Positions 1-9,254 of a stretch of 64,000 nt of DNA are shown here, piece after piece. This DNA is from CAYQLT01 sp964418425 (GTDB lineage: Bacteria > Bacillota > Limnochordia > Limnochordales > Geochordaceae): assembly GCA_964418425.1 (NCBI GenBank), contig CAYQLT010000006.1:1-64000 (forward strand). Direction: 5' to 3'. Position numbers and translations under genes: made by a program. Numbering within the stretch: position 1 is the stretch's first letter; each line of letters begins with the position of its first letter. Under the pieces are notes generated by a model, which saw nothing but the letters and a program-made list of their open reading frames with translations, searched no databases and was not told where the DNA came from.

Positions 1-818
1 CCCCGGGACTTCATCCCCACCACCCGGTTCTCCACCAGGTCCACCCGGCCCACGCCGTGGCGGGCGGCGATGGCGTTGAGACGCTCCACCAGGGCGGCCG
101 CCGACAGGCGCTCGCCGTCAACGCTGACCGGATAGCCGGCTTCGAAGCCGATCAGGACCTCCTCGGGCTCGTCCGGCGCCTGCAGAGGGTCCACCGTCCA
201 CAAGAACATGTCTGCGTCCGGTGGGTAGTCCGGGTCTTCCAGGGGGCCACCCTCGTAGCTGATGTGCCACAGGTTTCGGTCCATGCTGTACGGCTTCTCC
301 TTGGTCACCGGAACCGGGATTCCCCGGGCCCGAGCGTAGGCGATCTCGTCCTCCCGGGACCTCAGCTCCCACTCCCGCCACGGGGCGATCACCCGCAGGT
401 CAGGTGCCAGGGCCCGGTAGGCAAGTTCAAAGCGTACCTGGTCATTGCCCTTGCCCGTCGCCCCGTGGGCCAGCGCGTCGGCGCCCACCTGGCGGGCCAC
501 CTTCACCTGGCAGGCGGCGATCAGGGGACGGGCGAAGCTGGTGCCCAGAAGGTAGCGCCCCTCGTAGACGGCCCCCGCCCGTAGCACCCGAAAGGCATAC
601 TCGCGGGCGAACTCCTCCCGGACGTCCTCCACGAAGGCCTGCTCCGCACCGCTGTCCAGCGCCTTGCGAACCACGGCCTGGAGATCCTCGCCCTGCCCCA
701 CGTCGGCCGTGACGGCCACCACACGGCACCCGTAGTGCTCCTTCAGCCAGGGGATCATCACCGACGTGTCCAGGCCACCGGAGTACGCCAGCACCACCGT
801 CTTCACCGAACTGGCCAT
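1..818 (-). CDS. argG: Argininosuccinate synthase, C-terminus cut by window edge
   Basis: Joins citrulline and aspartate with ATP to give argininosuccinate, the penultimate step of arginine synthesis (cytoplasmic). The 272 visible codons begin at the ATG at 818 and open with the family's N-type ATP pyrophosphatase loop AYSGGLDTS, followed by the VTADVGQGED and GATGKGNDQVRFE segments expected for ArgG. About 130 residues of the C-terminal half lie to the left of the window. It is the last visible gene of the arginine operon, 58 bp downstream of carB. Nothing looks damaged. Recognition is secure from the motifs and from the neighbours. Confidence 0.95.
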   Translation of the reverse strand, partial: MASSVKTVVLAYSGGLDTSVMIPWLKEHYGCRVVAVTADVGQGEDLQAVVRKALDSGAEQAFVEDVREEFAREYAFRVLRAGAVYEGRYLLGTSFARPLIAACQVKVARQVGADALAHGATGKGNDQVRFELAYRALAPDLRVIAPWREWELRSREDEIAYARARGIPVPVTKEKPYSMDRNLWHISYEGGPLEDPDYPPDADMFLWTVDPLQAPDEPEEVLIGFEAGYPVSVDGERLSAAALVERLNAIAARHGVGRVDLVENRVVGMKSR

Positions 819-876
819 CGCGCCGTCCCCTCTCCCGTCGGCCCGCCCGGCCCGCTCGCCTGCCCGGGCGGGCGGC

Positions 877-3800
877 TCATGCCTGGCCCTTCCCCTCAAG
901 GGCGGCGGAGCCGGCCGGCTGCACCTCGAGGGCCCCCGCCGCTCGGCCCCCATCCCCCGCCGCCAGACCCACCACCGCCCCGGCAGCAGGGCGCACCAGA
1001 TCCAGGTATTCCTGCAACGACCGCACCTGCGGCGCCTCCCCTGCTGACAGAGCCGTCAATGCCTCCACCATCTCCGCCGCCAAATCCAGGGAGGTCAGGC
1101 AAGGAACCTTGAACTCCACGCACGCCCGGCGCAGCTTGAAGCCGCTGCGCTGGGGGATCCGACCCCGGGTGGGGGTGTTGATCACCAGGTCCACCCGCCC
1201 GGAGCGCACCAGATCCACCACGTCGGGCCGACCCTCGCCGATTTTGTGGATGAACTCGGCCGCGATCCCGTGCCGGGCCAGAAATTGCCGGGTGCCCTCG
1301 GTGGCGGCCAGCGTGTAGCCAAGCCCGACCAGCCCGCGCACCAGGGGCAACGCCTCCGCCTTGTCCTTATCCGCCAGGGTCACCAGCACCGTTCCCCTTT
1401 GGGCCACCTGCACGCCAGCGCCCACCAGGGCCTTGTACAAGGCCCAGGAGTACGCGCGATCCAGGCCCATCACCTCCCCGGTGGACTTCATCTCCGGGCC
1501 CAGGGAGACGTCCACGTCGCTGAGCTTGTCGAAAGAGAAGACCGGCGCCTTGACGGCCGCAAACGGCGGCCGGCTATCCGGCCCGAACATGAGACCGTCC
1601 GGCCATCCCAGGCTCTTCAGGGATGCGCCCAGCATGGCCTGCACGGCCAGCGCCACCATGGGCACCCCTGTCACCTTGCTGATGAAGGGAACCGTGCGGC
1701 TCGCCCGGGGATTGGCCTCCAGCACGTACACCTGCCCGTCGGCCACCACGAACTGGACGTTCAACAGCCCGCGCACCCCCAGGGCGAGGGCGATGCGCCG
1801 GGTGTAATCCACGATGGTGCGAATCTCCTCCGGCCGCAGCCGCACCGGCGGGAAGACGGCCGTGGAGTCGCCCGAGTGCACCCCGGCCCGCTCGATGTGC
1901 TCCATGATACCGGGTATCAAGATCCGCTCGCCGTCGGAGACGGCGTCCACCTCGATCTCGCGGCCGGGGATGTAACGATCCAGCAGCACCGGATGCGCCG
2001 GGGTAACCCGGGCAGCCACTTTCATGTACTCCAAGAGCTCATCCTCGTCGTGGCAGATCTCCATCGCCCGGCCGCCCAACACGTAGGAGGGCCGGACCAT
2101 CAAGGGGTAGCCGATCTTGTTGGCCACCCCCAGGGCCTCCTCCAGGCTGAAGGCGGCGGCCCCCTCCGCCTGCCGCACGCCCAGCGCTGCCAGAAGTTCG
2201 GCGAAGCGCCGGCGATCCTCCGCCAGGTCGATGGAGTCGGGAGAGGTTCCCAGGATGTTCACCCCGGCGGCGGCCAGGGGACCGGCCAGGTTGATGGCGG
2301 TCTGCCCCCCAAACTGCACCATGACCCCCACGGGCCGCTCCCGCCGCACGACCTCCAGCACGTCTTCCAGCGTGAGGGGTTCGAAGTAGAGGCGGTCCGA
2401 CGTGTCAAAGTCGGTGCTCACCGTCTCGGGGTTGTTATTGATGATGACGGCCTCGTAGCCCGCCTTCTGCAGCGCCCAGACGGCGTGCACCGAGCAGTAG
2501 TCGAACTCGATGCCCTGACCGATGCGGATGGGTCCGGAGCCCAGCACGACCACCCGGGGAAGGCGAGCCTGGGGCAGCTCGTCCTCCGATTCGTAGGTGG
2601 AGTAAAAGTAGCCGCTTTGGGCCTCGAACTCGGCGGCACAGGTGTCCACCATCTTGTAGACGGGCGCGATGCCCTGCCGTGCCCGCTCGTCGCGCACGGC
2701 CTGCTCGGTGGAGCCGGTCAGGGCGGCCAGGCGGCTGTCGGCAAAGCCCATGCGCTTGCAGGCCAAAAGCGAACCGGCAAGCTCCGAAGGGTTCGCCTTG
2801 AGGGAGGTCTCCCGCTGGACGATCTCCCGCATCACCGCCAGGAAGTACGGGGCGATGCCGGTGAGGCCGTGCAGCTCCTCCACGCTGAACCGCCGGCGCA
2901 GCGCCTCGGCCAGCACGAACAGCCGGCGGTCGTCGGGCTGCTGCAAAAGCCGCCGGATCTCCCCTTCCGACAGGGAAGCGGCCCAATCGGCGTGCAGGCC
3001 GTCGTGGCCGTTCTCCAGGGATCGAACCGCCTTCTGGAGCGCGCCGGCCAGGGTGCGGTCGATGGCCATCACCTCGCCGGTCGCCTTCATCTGGGTTCCC
3101 AGGGTGCGGTCCGCCAGGGGGAACTTGTCGAAAGGCCACCGGGGGATCTTCACCACCACGTAGTCCAGCGCCGGCTCGAAGGCAGCGGTCGTCTTGCCCG
3201 TGACCGCGTTGGGGATCTCATCCAGCCTGAGCCCGATGGCTATCTTGGCCGCCACCCGCGCGATGGGGTAACCCGTCGCCTTGGAAGCCAGGGCCGAGGA
3301 CCGGCTGACCCGGGGGTTGACCTCGATGACGTAATAGGCGCCCGAGCCGTCCGGTGCGAGGGCGAACTGGATGTTGCAGCCTCCCTCGATGCCGAGAGCC
3401 CGGATGATTTTGAGGGCCGCCGAGCGTAAGGTCTGGTGCTCCCGGTCCGTCAGGGTCTGGCTGGGAGCCACCACGATGCTGTCGCCGGTATGGATCCCCA
3501 TCGGGTCGAAATTCTCCATGTTGCAGACGGTGATGCAGTTGTCGGCCCCGTCCCGCATCACCTCGTACTCGATTTCTTTCCAGCCGGTCACGCTCTTCTC
3601 GACGAGAACCTGCCCGATCAGGCTGCGTCGAAGGCCCCGGGCCACGATGGACTCCAGCTGCTCGGGCCGACGGGCTACGCCGCCTCCAGTACCGCCCAGG
3701 GTATACGCGGGCCGCACGATCACCGGGTACCCGATGGACTCGGCGAACTCCAGCCCTTCTGCCACCGAGCGCACGATGGCGCTGGGCGGGACCGGCTCGC

Positions 3801-4218
3801 CGATGGCCTGCATGGTCTGCTTGAAAAGCTCCCGGTCCTCGGCCCTCTGGATGGCGGAGAGAGGAGTGCCCAAAAGCTGCACACCCAGCCGGTTGAGCAC
3901 ACCCTGGGCGGCCAGTTCGAAGGCGAGGTTGAGCCCGCTTTGCCCCCCCAACGTGGCCAGCAAGCCGTCCGGCCGCTCTCGCTCCAGGATGGCGGCCATC
4001 ACCGACGAGACCAACGGCTCCAGGTAGACCCGGTCTGCCATGTTGTGGTCGGTCATGATGGTGGCCGGATTGGAGTTGACCAACACCACCTCCAGGCCTT
4101 CCTCCCGCAGGGCCCGGCACGCCTGGGTTCCGGCGTAGTCGAACTCCGCGGCCTGGCCGATGACGATGGGTCCCGAGCCGATCACCAAAACCTTGCGAAT
4201 ATCTTCTCGTCTCGGCAT
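877..4218 (-). CDS. carB: Carbamoyl-phosphate synthase large subunit
   Basis: Makes carbamoyl phosphate from bicarbonate, ammonia (or glutamine-derived ammonia) and two ATP, for arginine and pyrimidine synthesis. The 1113 residues show the two homologous ATP-grasp halves: the first opens with KVLVIGSGPIVIGQAAEFDY and the second with VVVLGSGPIRIGQGIEFDY near residue 560. Then comes the MGS-like allosteric domain near 940-1060 (GYTLAATEGTRQFL). It is about 40 residues longer than usual because of an Ala/Gly-rich C-terminal tail. The small subunit carA is not next to it, which is unusual for a carB inside an arginine operon; carA must be elsewhere or shared with a pyrimidine locus. Confidence 0.97.
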   Translation of the reverse strand: MPRREDIRKVLVIGSGPIVIGQAAEFDYAGTQACRALREEGLEVVLVNSNPATIMTDHNMADRVYLEPLVSSVMAAILERERPDGLLATLGGQSGLNLAFELAAQGVLNRLGVQLLGTPLSAIQRAEDRELFKQTMQAIGEPVPPSAIVRSVAEGLEFAESIGYPVIVRPAYTLGGTGGGVARRPEQLESIVARGLRRSLIGQVLVEKSVTGWKEIEYEVMRDGADNCITVCNMENFDPMGIHTGDSIVVAPSQTLTDREHQTLRSAALKIIRALGIEGGCNIQFALAPDGSGAYYVIEVNPRVSRSSALASKATGYPIARVAAKIAIGLRLDEIPNAVTGKTTAAFEPALDYVVVKIPRWPFDKFPLADRTLGTQMKATGEVMAIDRTLAGALQKAVRSLENGHDGLHADWAASLSEGEIRRLLQQPDDRRLFVLAEALRRRFSVEELHGLTGIAPYFLAVMREIVQRETSLKANPSELAGSLLACKRMGFADSRLAALTGSTEQAVRDERARQGIAPVYKMVDTCAAEFEAQSGYFYSTYESEDELPQARLPRVVVLGSGPIRIGQGIEFDYCSVHAVWALQKAGYEAVIINNNPETVSTDFDTSDRLYFEPLTLEDVLEVVRRERPVGVMVQFGGQTAINLAGPLAAAGVNILGTSPDSIDLAEDRRRFAELLAALGVRQAEGAAAFSLEEALGVANKIGYPLMVRPSYVLGGRAMEICHDEDELLEYMKVAARVTPAHPVLLDRYIPGREIEVDAVSDGERILIPGIMEHIERAGVHSGDSTAVFPPVRLRPEEIRTIVDYTRRIALALGVRGLLNVQFVVADGQVYVLEANPRASRTVPFISKVTGVPMVALAVQAMLGASLKSLGWPDGLMFGPDSRPPFAAVKAPVFSFDKLSDVDVSLGPEMKSTGEVMGLDRAYSWALYKALVGAGVQVAQRGTVLVTLADKDKAEALPLVRGLVGLGYTLAATEGTRQFLARHGIAAEFIHKIGEGRPDVVDLVRSGRVDLVINTPTRGRIPQRSGFKLRRACVEFKVPCLTSLDLAAEMVEALTALSAGEAPQVRSLQEYLDLVRPAAGAVVGLAAGDGGRAAGALEVQPAGSAALEGKGQA

Positions 4219-4280
4219 GAAATGCTGTGCCCTTCGCCCCCTCAGTTCCCTGGACTGCGCGAGCCTGGCCCCTTGAGCCC

Positions 4281-5555
4281 TCAGCCCTGCGTGCCGCGGG
4301 AGCCTGCCGCCGTCCCCGCCACCTCCTGGATGGCCTCCCCCAAAGCCGCCGCTGCCAGGTCGATCTCGGGCTCACCGATGACGAGCGGCGGGAGAAGCCG
4401 CAGGCCTGTCTCGCTTACCGCATTGACCAGCACTCCCCGGCGCTGGCAGGCGGCCGCCACCTCCCGGGCCGCCACCTCCAGCTCCACTGCCACCATCAGG
4501 CCCAGCCCCCGCACCTCCCGGACCGAGCCCACCTTGCGGGCCATCTCCACCAGTCGCCCCTGCAGGTAGGCGCCCATCCGCTCGGCCCGGGCGACCAGCC
4601 CCTCCTCCTCGATGACGGAGAGGGCGGCCAGCGCAGCGCGGCAGGCGAGGGGATTCCCGCCGAAGGTGGCCGCGTGCTGGCCGGGTGAGAAGGCAACGGC
4701 CGCCGGCCCTCTCGCCAGAACGGCCCCGATGGCCACCCCGCCCCCCAGGGCCTTGGCCAGGGTGACCACGTCGGGAACCACGCCGAAGTGCTCGAAGGCG
4801 AACAGCCGCCCCGTGCGCCCGAGCCCGCACTGCACCTCGTCGAAGATGAGAAGGCATCCCCAGCGCTCGGCCAGCTCCCTTGCCGCCCGCAAGAACTCCG
4901 GGCGGGCGGGGTGCACGCCCCCCTCCCCCTGCACGGGCTCCAGAAGGATCGCTGCCGTGGCCGGCGTGACCGCCCTTTCCAGCGCGCCCACGTCGTTGAA
5001 GGGGACGAACCGGAATCCCGGCACCAGGGGCTCGAAGCCCTCGTGGTGCCGGCTCTGCCCGGTGGCCGAGAGGGAACCCATGGTGCGGCCGTGAAAGGAG
5101 CCGAACGCCGCCACGATCTCGAAACTACCCGGGCGACCCCGGTTGCGGGCATGGCGCCGTGCCAGCTTGATGGCCGCCTCCACGGCCTCGGTCCCGCTGT
5201 TACAAAAAAACGCCCTGTCGAAGGGCGAGTGCTCCACCAGCCAGCGGGCCAGCCGAGCCTGTGGCTCGATGTAGTAAAGGTTCGAACAGTGCATCAGCTC
5301 GGCCGCCTGGCGGGCGACCGCCTCCACCACCCGGGGGTGACAGTGCCCCACCCCCACGACCCCGATGCCGGCCACCATGTCCAGGTAGCGGGTGCCGTCG
5401 GCGTCCCACAACCAGCACCCCTCGCCGCGCACCGCAACCAGCGGGTGACGGCGGTAGGTGGGCATGAGGTAGCGATCGGCCATCTCCATGACGGCCCGTC
5501 CCGCTGCGCCGGTCCCGCCGGCGCCGGGGCCGGCGCCCTGGACTGCGTCGCCCAT
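4281..5555 (-). CDS. argD: Acetylornithine aminotransferase
   Basis: PLP-dependent class III aminotransferase converting N-acetylglutamate semialdehyde to N-acetylornithine. Visible family landmarks are the FFCNSGTEAVEAAIK segment, the FDEVQCGLGRTG motif that stacks on PLP, and the Schiff-base lysine in VTLAKALGGG. Length is 424 residues. The first 20 or so residues are Gly/Ala-rich and a second ATG at 5489 would remove them, so the start is uncertain. The gene follows argB after 5 nt and precedes carB by 62 nt, consistent with one transcript. Confidence 0.95.
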   Translation of the reverse strand: MGDAVQGAGPGAGGTGAAGRAVMEMADRYLMPTYRRHPLVAVRGEGCWLWDADGTRYLDMVAGIGVVGVGHCHPRVVEAVARQAAELMHCSNLYYIEPQARLARWLVEHSPFDRAFFCNSGTEAVEAAIKLARRHARNRGRPGSFEIVAAFGSFHGRTMGSLSATGQSRHHEGFEPLVPGFRFVPFNDVGALERAVTPATAAILLEPVQGEGGVHPARPEFLRAARELAERWGCLLIFDEVQCGLGRTGRLFAFEHFGVVPDVVTLAKALGGGVAIGAVLARGPAAVAFSPGQHAATFGGNPLACRAALAALSVIEEEGLVARAERMGAYLQGRLVEMARKVGSVREVRGLGLMVAVELEVAAREVAAACQRRGVLVNAVSETGLRLLPPLVIGEPEIDLAAAALGEAIQEVAGTAAGSRGTQG

Positions 5556-5560
5556 GCTCT

Positions 5561-6454
5561 TCAGCTCACCACCATCGTCCCGACGCCGCGGTCGGTGAAA
5601 ATCTCCAGGAGCAGGGCGTGCTCGATGCGCCCGTCGATGATGTGGGTGCGCGGGACGCCGGATTCCAGGGCCCGGATGCAGGCCTCCACCTTGGGCACCA
5701 TGCCGCCGGCGATGAGCCCCTCCTGGATCATGCGGCGGGCACGCTGCACCTGAAGAGCCGAAATCAAGGATGCAGGGTTGGAGGGCTCCTCCAGGATCCC
5801 CTCCACGTCGGTGAGGATGATGAGCTTGTCGGCCCGCAGGGCAGTGGCCAGCTCCCCGGCCACGCTATCGGCGTTGATGTTGTAGCTCTCCCCCTGGTAC
5901 CCGACGCCGATGGGCGCCACCACCGGAATATAACCGAGATCCGTCAGCTGCTGCAAAAGCTCCGGATGCACCCGTTCCACGTCGCCCACAAACCCGAGAT
6001 CCAGCGCCTCCGAGACGCCGTCGTCGTGCCCCACCCGTTCCAGCCGCTTGCGGGCCACGATGAGGTTGCCGTCATGTCCCGAAAGGCCCACGGCCTTACC
6101 CCCGAAGCGGTTGATGGTGGCCACGATGTCCATGTTGATGATCCCCATCATGACCATGCGGACGATGCGCATGGTCTCCGCGTCGGTCACCCGGCGGCCG
6201 TTCACGAAGCGGGGCTCTTTGCCCAGCGCCCGCATCAGGTCGCTGATGGCCGGACCGCCGCCGTGGACGAGGACGGTCTTGACGCCCACGTAACGCAAAA
6301 GCGTCACGTCCAGGGCGACGCTGCGGGACACCTCGCCGTCGCCCATGGCGCTGCCGCCGTACTTGATGACGAAGGTCTTGCCCACAAAGGCGCGGATGTA
6401 AGGCAGGGCCTCGACCAATACACCCGCCTTCTGGATGGTCTGCTCCAGGGTCAA
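5561..6454 (-). CDS. argB: Acetylglutamate kinase
   Basis: Phosphorylates N-acetylglutamate, the second step of the cyclic arginine pathway and commonly the arginine-inhibited one. The 297-residue protein has the amino acid kinase fold signatures: KYGGSAMGD near the N-terminus (phosphate-binding lysine and glycines), VLVHGGGPAISDLM, and the nucleotide-binding NINADSVAGELA near residue 190. It sits between argJ and argD in the operon; a 144-bp spacer separates it from argJ, the longest gap inside the cluster. Confidence 0.96.
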   Translation of the reverse strand: MTLEQTIQKAGVLVEALPYIRAFVGKTFVIKYGGSAMGDGEVSRSVALDVTLLRYVGVKTVLVHGGGPAISDLMRALGKEPRFVNGRRVTDAETMRIVRMVMMGIINMDIVATINRFGGKAVGLSGHDGNLIVARKRLERVGHDDGVSEALDLGFVGDVERVHPELLQQLTDLGYIPVVAPIGVGYQGESYNINADSVAGELATALRADKLIILTDVEGILEEPSNPASLISALQVQRARRMIQEGLIAGGMVPKVEACIRALESGVPRTHIIDGRIEHALLLEIFTDRGVGTMVVS

Positions 6455-6598
6455 GCTCTTCCGCCTCCCGCCGCCAGCCGCCGCAGCCGGCCGTGGCTTG
6501 CGCCGCCACCCCCAAAAGCGCCGCCCGCAGGCCCCACGGCCGCCGCAGTCCCGGCCGTGGCCGGCCAGCCCCCGGGCGCGCGGGTCCCCCAGCGGCGC

Positions 6599-7975
6599 TT
6601 ACGTTCGGTAGCTGGCGTTGATGCGCACGTACTCCTCGGTCATGTCGCAGGTCCAGGCGGTCGCCCGCCCCGTCCCCCCGGTGCCCAGGTCGACCCGGAT
6701 GGTCACCTCGGGCTCGCAGAGGGCACCTGCAGCATCGGACTCGTCGTAATCCGCCGCGATCCCGTCCCGAACCACCTGGACGTCCCCCAGCCAGACGGAC
6801 AGCCGCTCCGGGTCCAGGCAGGCGCCTGAATACCCTGCCGCGGCCACGATGCGCCCCCAGTTGGCATCAGCGCCCGCCACCGCCGTCTTGACCAGGTTGG
6901 AGCGCGCGATGGCCCGGGCCGCCTGCCGGGCCTGGGCGTTGTCTTGGGCTCCCTGCACCTGAACCTCGATGAGCCGGCGCGCGCCCTCGCCGTCCCGTGC
7001 GATCTCCCTCGCCAGGTACGTGGCGACCGCCCCGACTCCTGCCTGCAGCGCGAGGAAATCCCGGGTGCCCGGGGCCAGGGCCGGCCCCCCGGCCTGTCCG
7101 TTGGCCAGGAGAAGAGCCATGTCGTTGGTGCTCGTGTCGCCATCGACGGTGATCATGTTGAACGAGTCGTCCACGGCCGCGCGCAAAAGCCCGGCCAGGT
7201 CGTGGGGAGCCACCGGGGCGTCGGTGGTGATGAAGGCCAGCATGGTGGCCATGTTGGGGTGGATCATGCCGCTCCCCTTGGCCATGCCGCCCACTCGCAC
7301 CACGCGGCCGTCGGTCAGGGTCAAGGCCAGCGCCGCCTCTTTGGGACGGGTGTCCGTGGTCAGGATGGCCCGGGCCGCCGCAGCACCCCCCTCCCGGGAG
7401 AGCTGTGCGGCCGCCCTGCGGATACCCGGAACCACCACCTCCATGGGCAACGGCACGCCGATGACGCCCGTGGAGGCCACCAGAACCTCTTCGGGAGCCA
7501 CCCCCAGCGCCGCCGCGGTCTGACTCGCCATCTCCCTGGCGTCGGCCAACCCACGGCTTCCCGTGCAGGCGTTGGCATTGCCGCTGTTGACCACCACCGC
7601 CCGCGCCCGGCCGCCGCTTTTCGCCAGGTGCTCCCGGGTCAGGAGGACCGGGGCTGCCTGGACCCTGTTGGTGGTGAAGACCGCGGCGGCCGAGCAGACC
7701 GCCCTCGAGTACAGCAGAGCCAGATCGGGTCGCTTCTGCTTGATCCCGGCATGGACGCCGCTGGCCTCAAAGCCCAGGGGAGCCGCCACACCCCCGGCCA
7801 GCACCTGAGCGCCAGGAACGGTCCCTTGCAAGAAGGCTGCGGCCCGGTCCTGGACGCCCACCGCCGCAGACCCACCCGGCGCCAACGACGTCGCTTCCGT
7901 CATGGAAGCGGCCGTGCCCGAAGCCGACCCCGGGCCGGCCCCCACCTTGGGCGAAACCTCCATGCCACACCCCAC
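6599..7975 (-). CDS. argJ: Bifunctional glutamate N-acetyltransferase / ornithine acetyltransferase
   Basis: Transfers the acetyl group from N-acetylornithine to glutamate, recycling it, and may also use acetyl-CoA. The precursor self-cleaves into two chains; the cleavage threonine lies in the conserved KGSGMIHPNMATML stretch (the T of ATML), and DGDTSTNDM, which belongs to the beta chain, is present. At 458 residues it has a roughly 50-residue low-complexity N-terminal extension compared with typical family members of about 400, so a later start is possible. Presence of argJ explains why no separate argA or argE is needed in the operon. Confidence 0.95.
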   Translation of the reverse strand: MGCGMEVSPKVGAGPGSASGTAASMTEATSLAPGGSAAVGVQDRAAAFLQGTVPGAQVLAGGVAAPLGFEASGVHAGIKQKRPDLALLYSRAVCSAAAVFTTNRVQAAPVLLTREHLAKSGGRARAVVVNSGNANACTGSRGLADAREMASQTAAALGVAPEEVLVASTGVIGVPLPMEVVVPGIRRAAAQLSREGGAAAARAILTTDTRPKEAALALTLTDGRVVRVGGMAKGSGMIHPNMATMLAFITTDAPVAPHDLAGLLRAAVDDSFNMITVDGDTSTNDMALLLANGQAGGPALAPGTRDFLALQAGVGAVATYLAREIARDGEGARRLIEVQVQGAQDNAQARQAARAIARSNLVKTAVAGADANWGRIVAAAGYSGACLDPERLSVWLGDVQVVRDGIAADYDESDAAGALCEPEVTIRVDLGTGGTGRATAWTCDMTEEYVRINASYRT

Positions 7976-8005
7976 CGCCTCTGTCCCGCCCTACTCTCTC
8001 CCGCC

Positions 8006-9169
8006 CTACGGGTACACCGGGGCGAACTCCAGCCCCAGCCGCTCGTCCCAGCTCGCCATGCGATTCAGGTTTTGAAGAGCCTGGCCCGCCGCACCCTTGA
8101 CCAGGTTGTCCAGCGCCGCCATGGCCACGACCTGCCCGGCCCGGGCTTCTACCCGCACCGCCACGTCGCAGAAATTGGATCCGTACACCGCCTTGGTCTC
8201 GGGCAGCGCGGGCGGCACCCTCACCCGCACAAAGAAGTCCTGCCGGTAGTGCTCCCGGTAAAGCTCGACGAGCTCGGCCTGCGTGCACGGTCGGGCCGGC
8301 CGCGCCACGCAGGTGGCCAGAAGGCCCCGGCTCGCCGGCACCAGATGGGGGATGAAGACGACCCGGACATCCTGGCCCTCCCCGGCCAGGCGGGCCAGCT
8401 CCTGCTCCATCTCCGGGGCGTGACGGTGACGGGGCAGGCCGTACGGCCGAACGTTCTCGGCCGCCTCGGGGAAGTGGTACCCGGCCTGGGGCTGGCTTCC
8501 CGCCCCCGAGATCCCCGAGGTGGCAAAGACGGTCAAAGGCTCGCTCCAATCCACCAGGCCCGCCCGCACCAGGGGGGCAACCGCCAGCAGCACCGCCGTC
8601 GGATAGCACCCCGGGTTGGCGACGATCCGGGCCTCGGCCAGCTGGGCGCCAAACAGCTCCGGGATCCCGTAGGCGGCCCTCACCAGCCACTCGGGGGCGG
8701 GATGGACCCATCCGTAGACCTCCGGGTAGCGACGGGCATCCCGCAGCCGGAAATCGGGCGACAGATCGATCACCGCGCAGCCGGCCTCGAGCACCCCCGG
8801 CGCCTGCTCGGCCGCCTGTCCGGGAGACGTGGCGAAGAAGACCACGTCCGCCTGGTGGGCCAGTTCCGCGGGGGAGGCTCCCGTGTACGTCAGCTCGCAC
8901 AGGCCGGCCAGGGAGGGGTACCTGGAGGCGACCGCCTGCCCCGCATGGGAGCGGGACTGGACCCAGGCCACCTGCACCCTGGGGTGGCGCAAAAGCAGCC
9001 TCAAAAGCTCCAGCCCCGCGTAGCCCGAACCTCCCACCAGCCCCACCCGCACAGGGCCCTGCCACGGGCCTGTCGGACCCGGCAGCCCGGCGGCTGGCGC
9101 CGGCGTCGAGCGGGCCTGCCCCTGCGGCGAATCCGTCGGGGTCTGCGGCGAACCTGTCATGGCCAACAT
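8006..9169 (-). CDS. argC: N-acetyl-gamma-glutamyl-phosphate reductase
   Basis: NADPH-dependent reduction of N-acetylglutamyl phosphate to the semialdehyde. The nucleotide-binding loop VGLVGGSGYAGLELL begins at about residue 42 and the catalytic cysteine is in NPGCYPTA. It is the first gene of the arginine operon. The ATG at 9169 is the first in frame and lies about 6 nt below a -10 box, so the transcript may be leaderless if this start is used. The first 40 residues are Pro/Gly/Ser-rich and not part of the fold. A downstream GTG just before the nucleotide-binding loop is the alternative, but it has only a weak ribosome binding site. Confidence 0.94.
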   Translation of the reverse strand: MLAMTGSPQTPTDSPQGQARSTPAPAAGLPGPTGPWQGPVRVGLVGGSGYAGLELLRLLLRHPRVQVAWVQSRSHAGQAVASRYPSLAGLCELTYTGASPAELAHQADVVFFATSPGQAAEQAPGVLEAGCAVIDLSPDFRLRDARRYPEVYGWVHPAPEWLVRAAYGIPELFGAQLAEARIVANPGCYPTAVLLAVAPLVRAGLVDWSEPLTVFATSGISGAGSQPQAGYHFPEAAENVRPYGLPRHRHAPEMEQELARLAGEGQDVRVVFIPHLVPASRGLLATCVARPARPCTQAELVELYREHYRQDFFVRVRVPPALPETKAVYGSNFCDVAVRVEARAGQVVAMAALDNLVKGAAGQALQNLNRMASWDERLGLEFAPVYP

Positions 9170-9175
9170 GGACGC

Positions 9176-9204
9176 ATTATAGCCCCGGGTGCATAAATAT
9201 GCAA
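9176..9204 (-). promoter_or_regulatory. Sigma-A-type promoter of the arginine operon
   Basis: Reading the minus strand, TTGCAT (9204-9199) is followed after exactly 17 bp by a perfect TATAAT (9181-9176). The expected transcription start falls at about 9169-9170, on or next to the argC ATG. There is no other good promoter in the 85 bp upstream of argC. Confidence 0.8.
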
Positions 9205-9217
9205 CAGTATAAATTCA
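9190..9217. promoter_or_regulatory. ARG box operator (ArgR/AhrC) at the argC promoter
   Basis: TGCATAAATATGCA at 9190-9203 is a near-perfect dyad matching the ArgR/AhrC core TGNATWWWWATNCA at every fixed position. It covers the -35 element and the spacer of the argC promoter, a classic repression geometry. A second, weaker AT-rich element (9204-9217, containing AAATTCA) abuts it and may be a degenerate partner box. In a region this GC-rich the AT-rich dyad stands out sharply. The regulator itself is not in the window. Confidence 0.78.
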
Positions 9218-9254
9218 GGCCCCGGCGCAAATCAGCCCAAAGCCCCCGGGAAAC

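Noticed and set aside
1246..3429. 727-codon plus-strand open frame
   Set aside because: Antisense to carB, with shadow composition (His, Gln, Arg, Pro) and no known domain.
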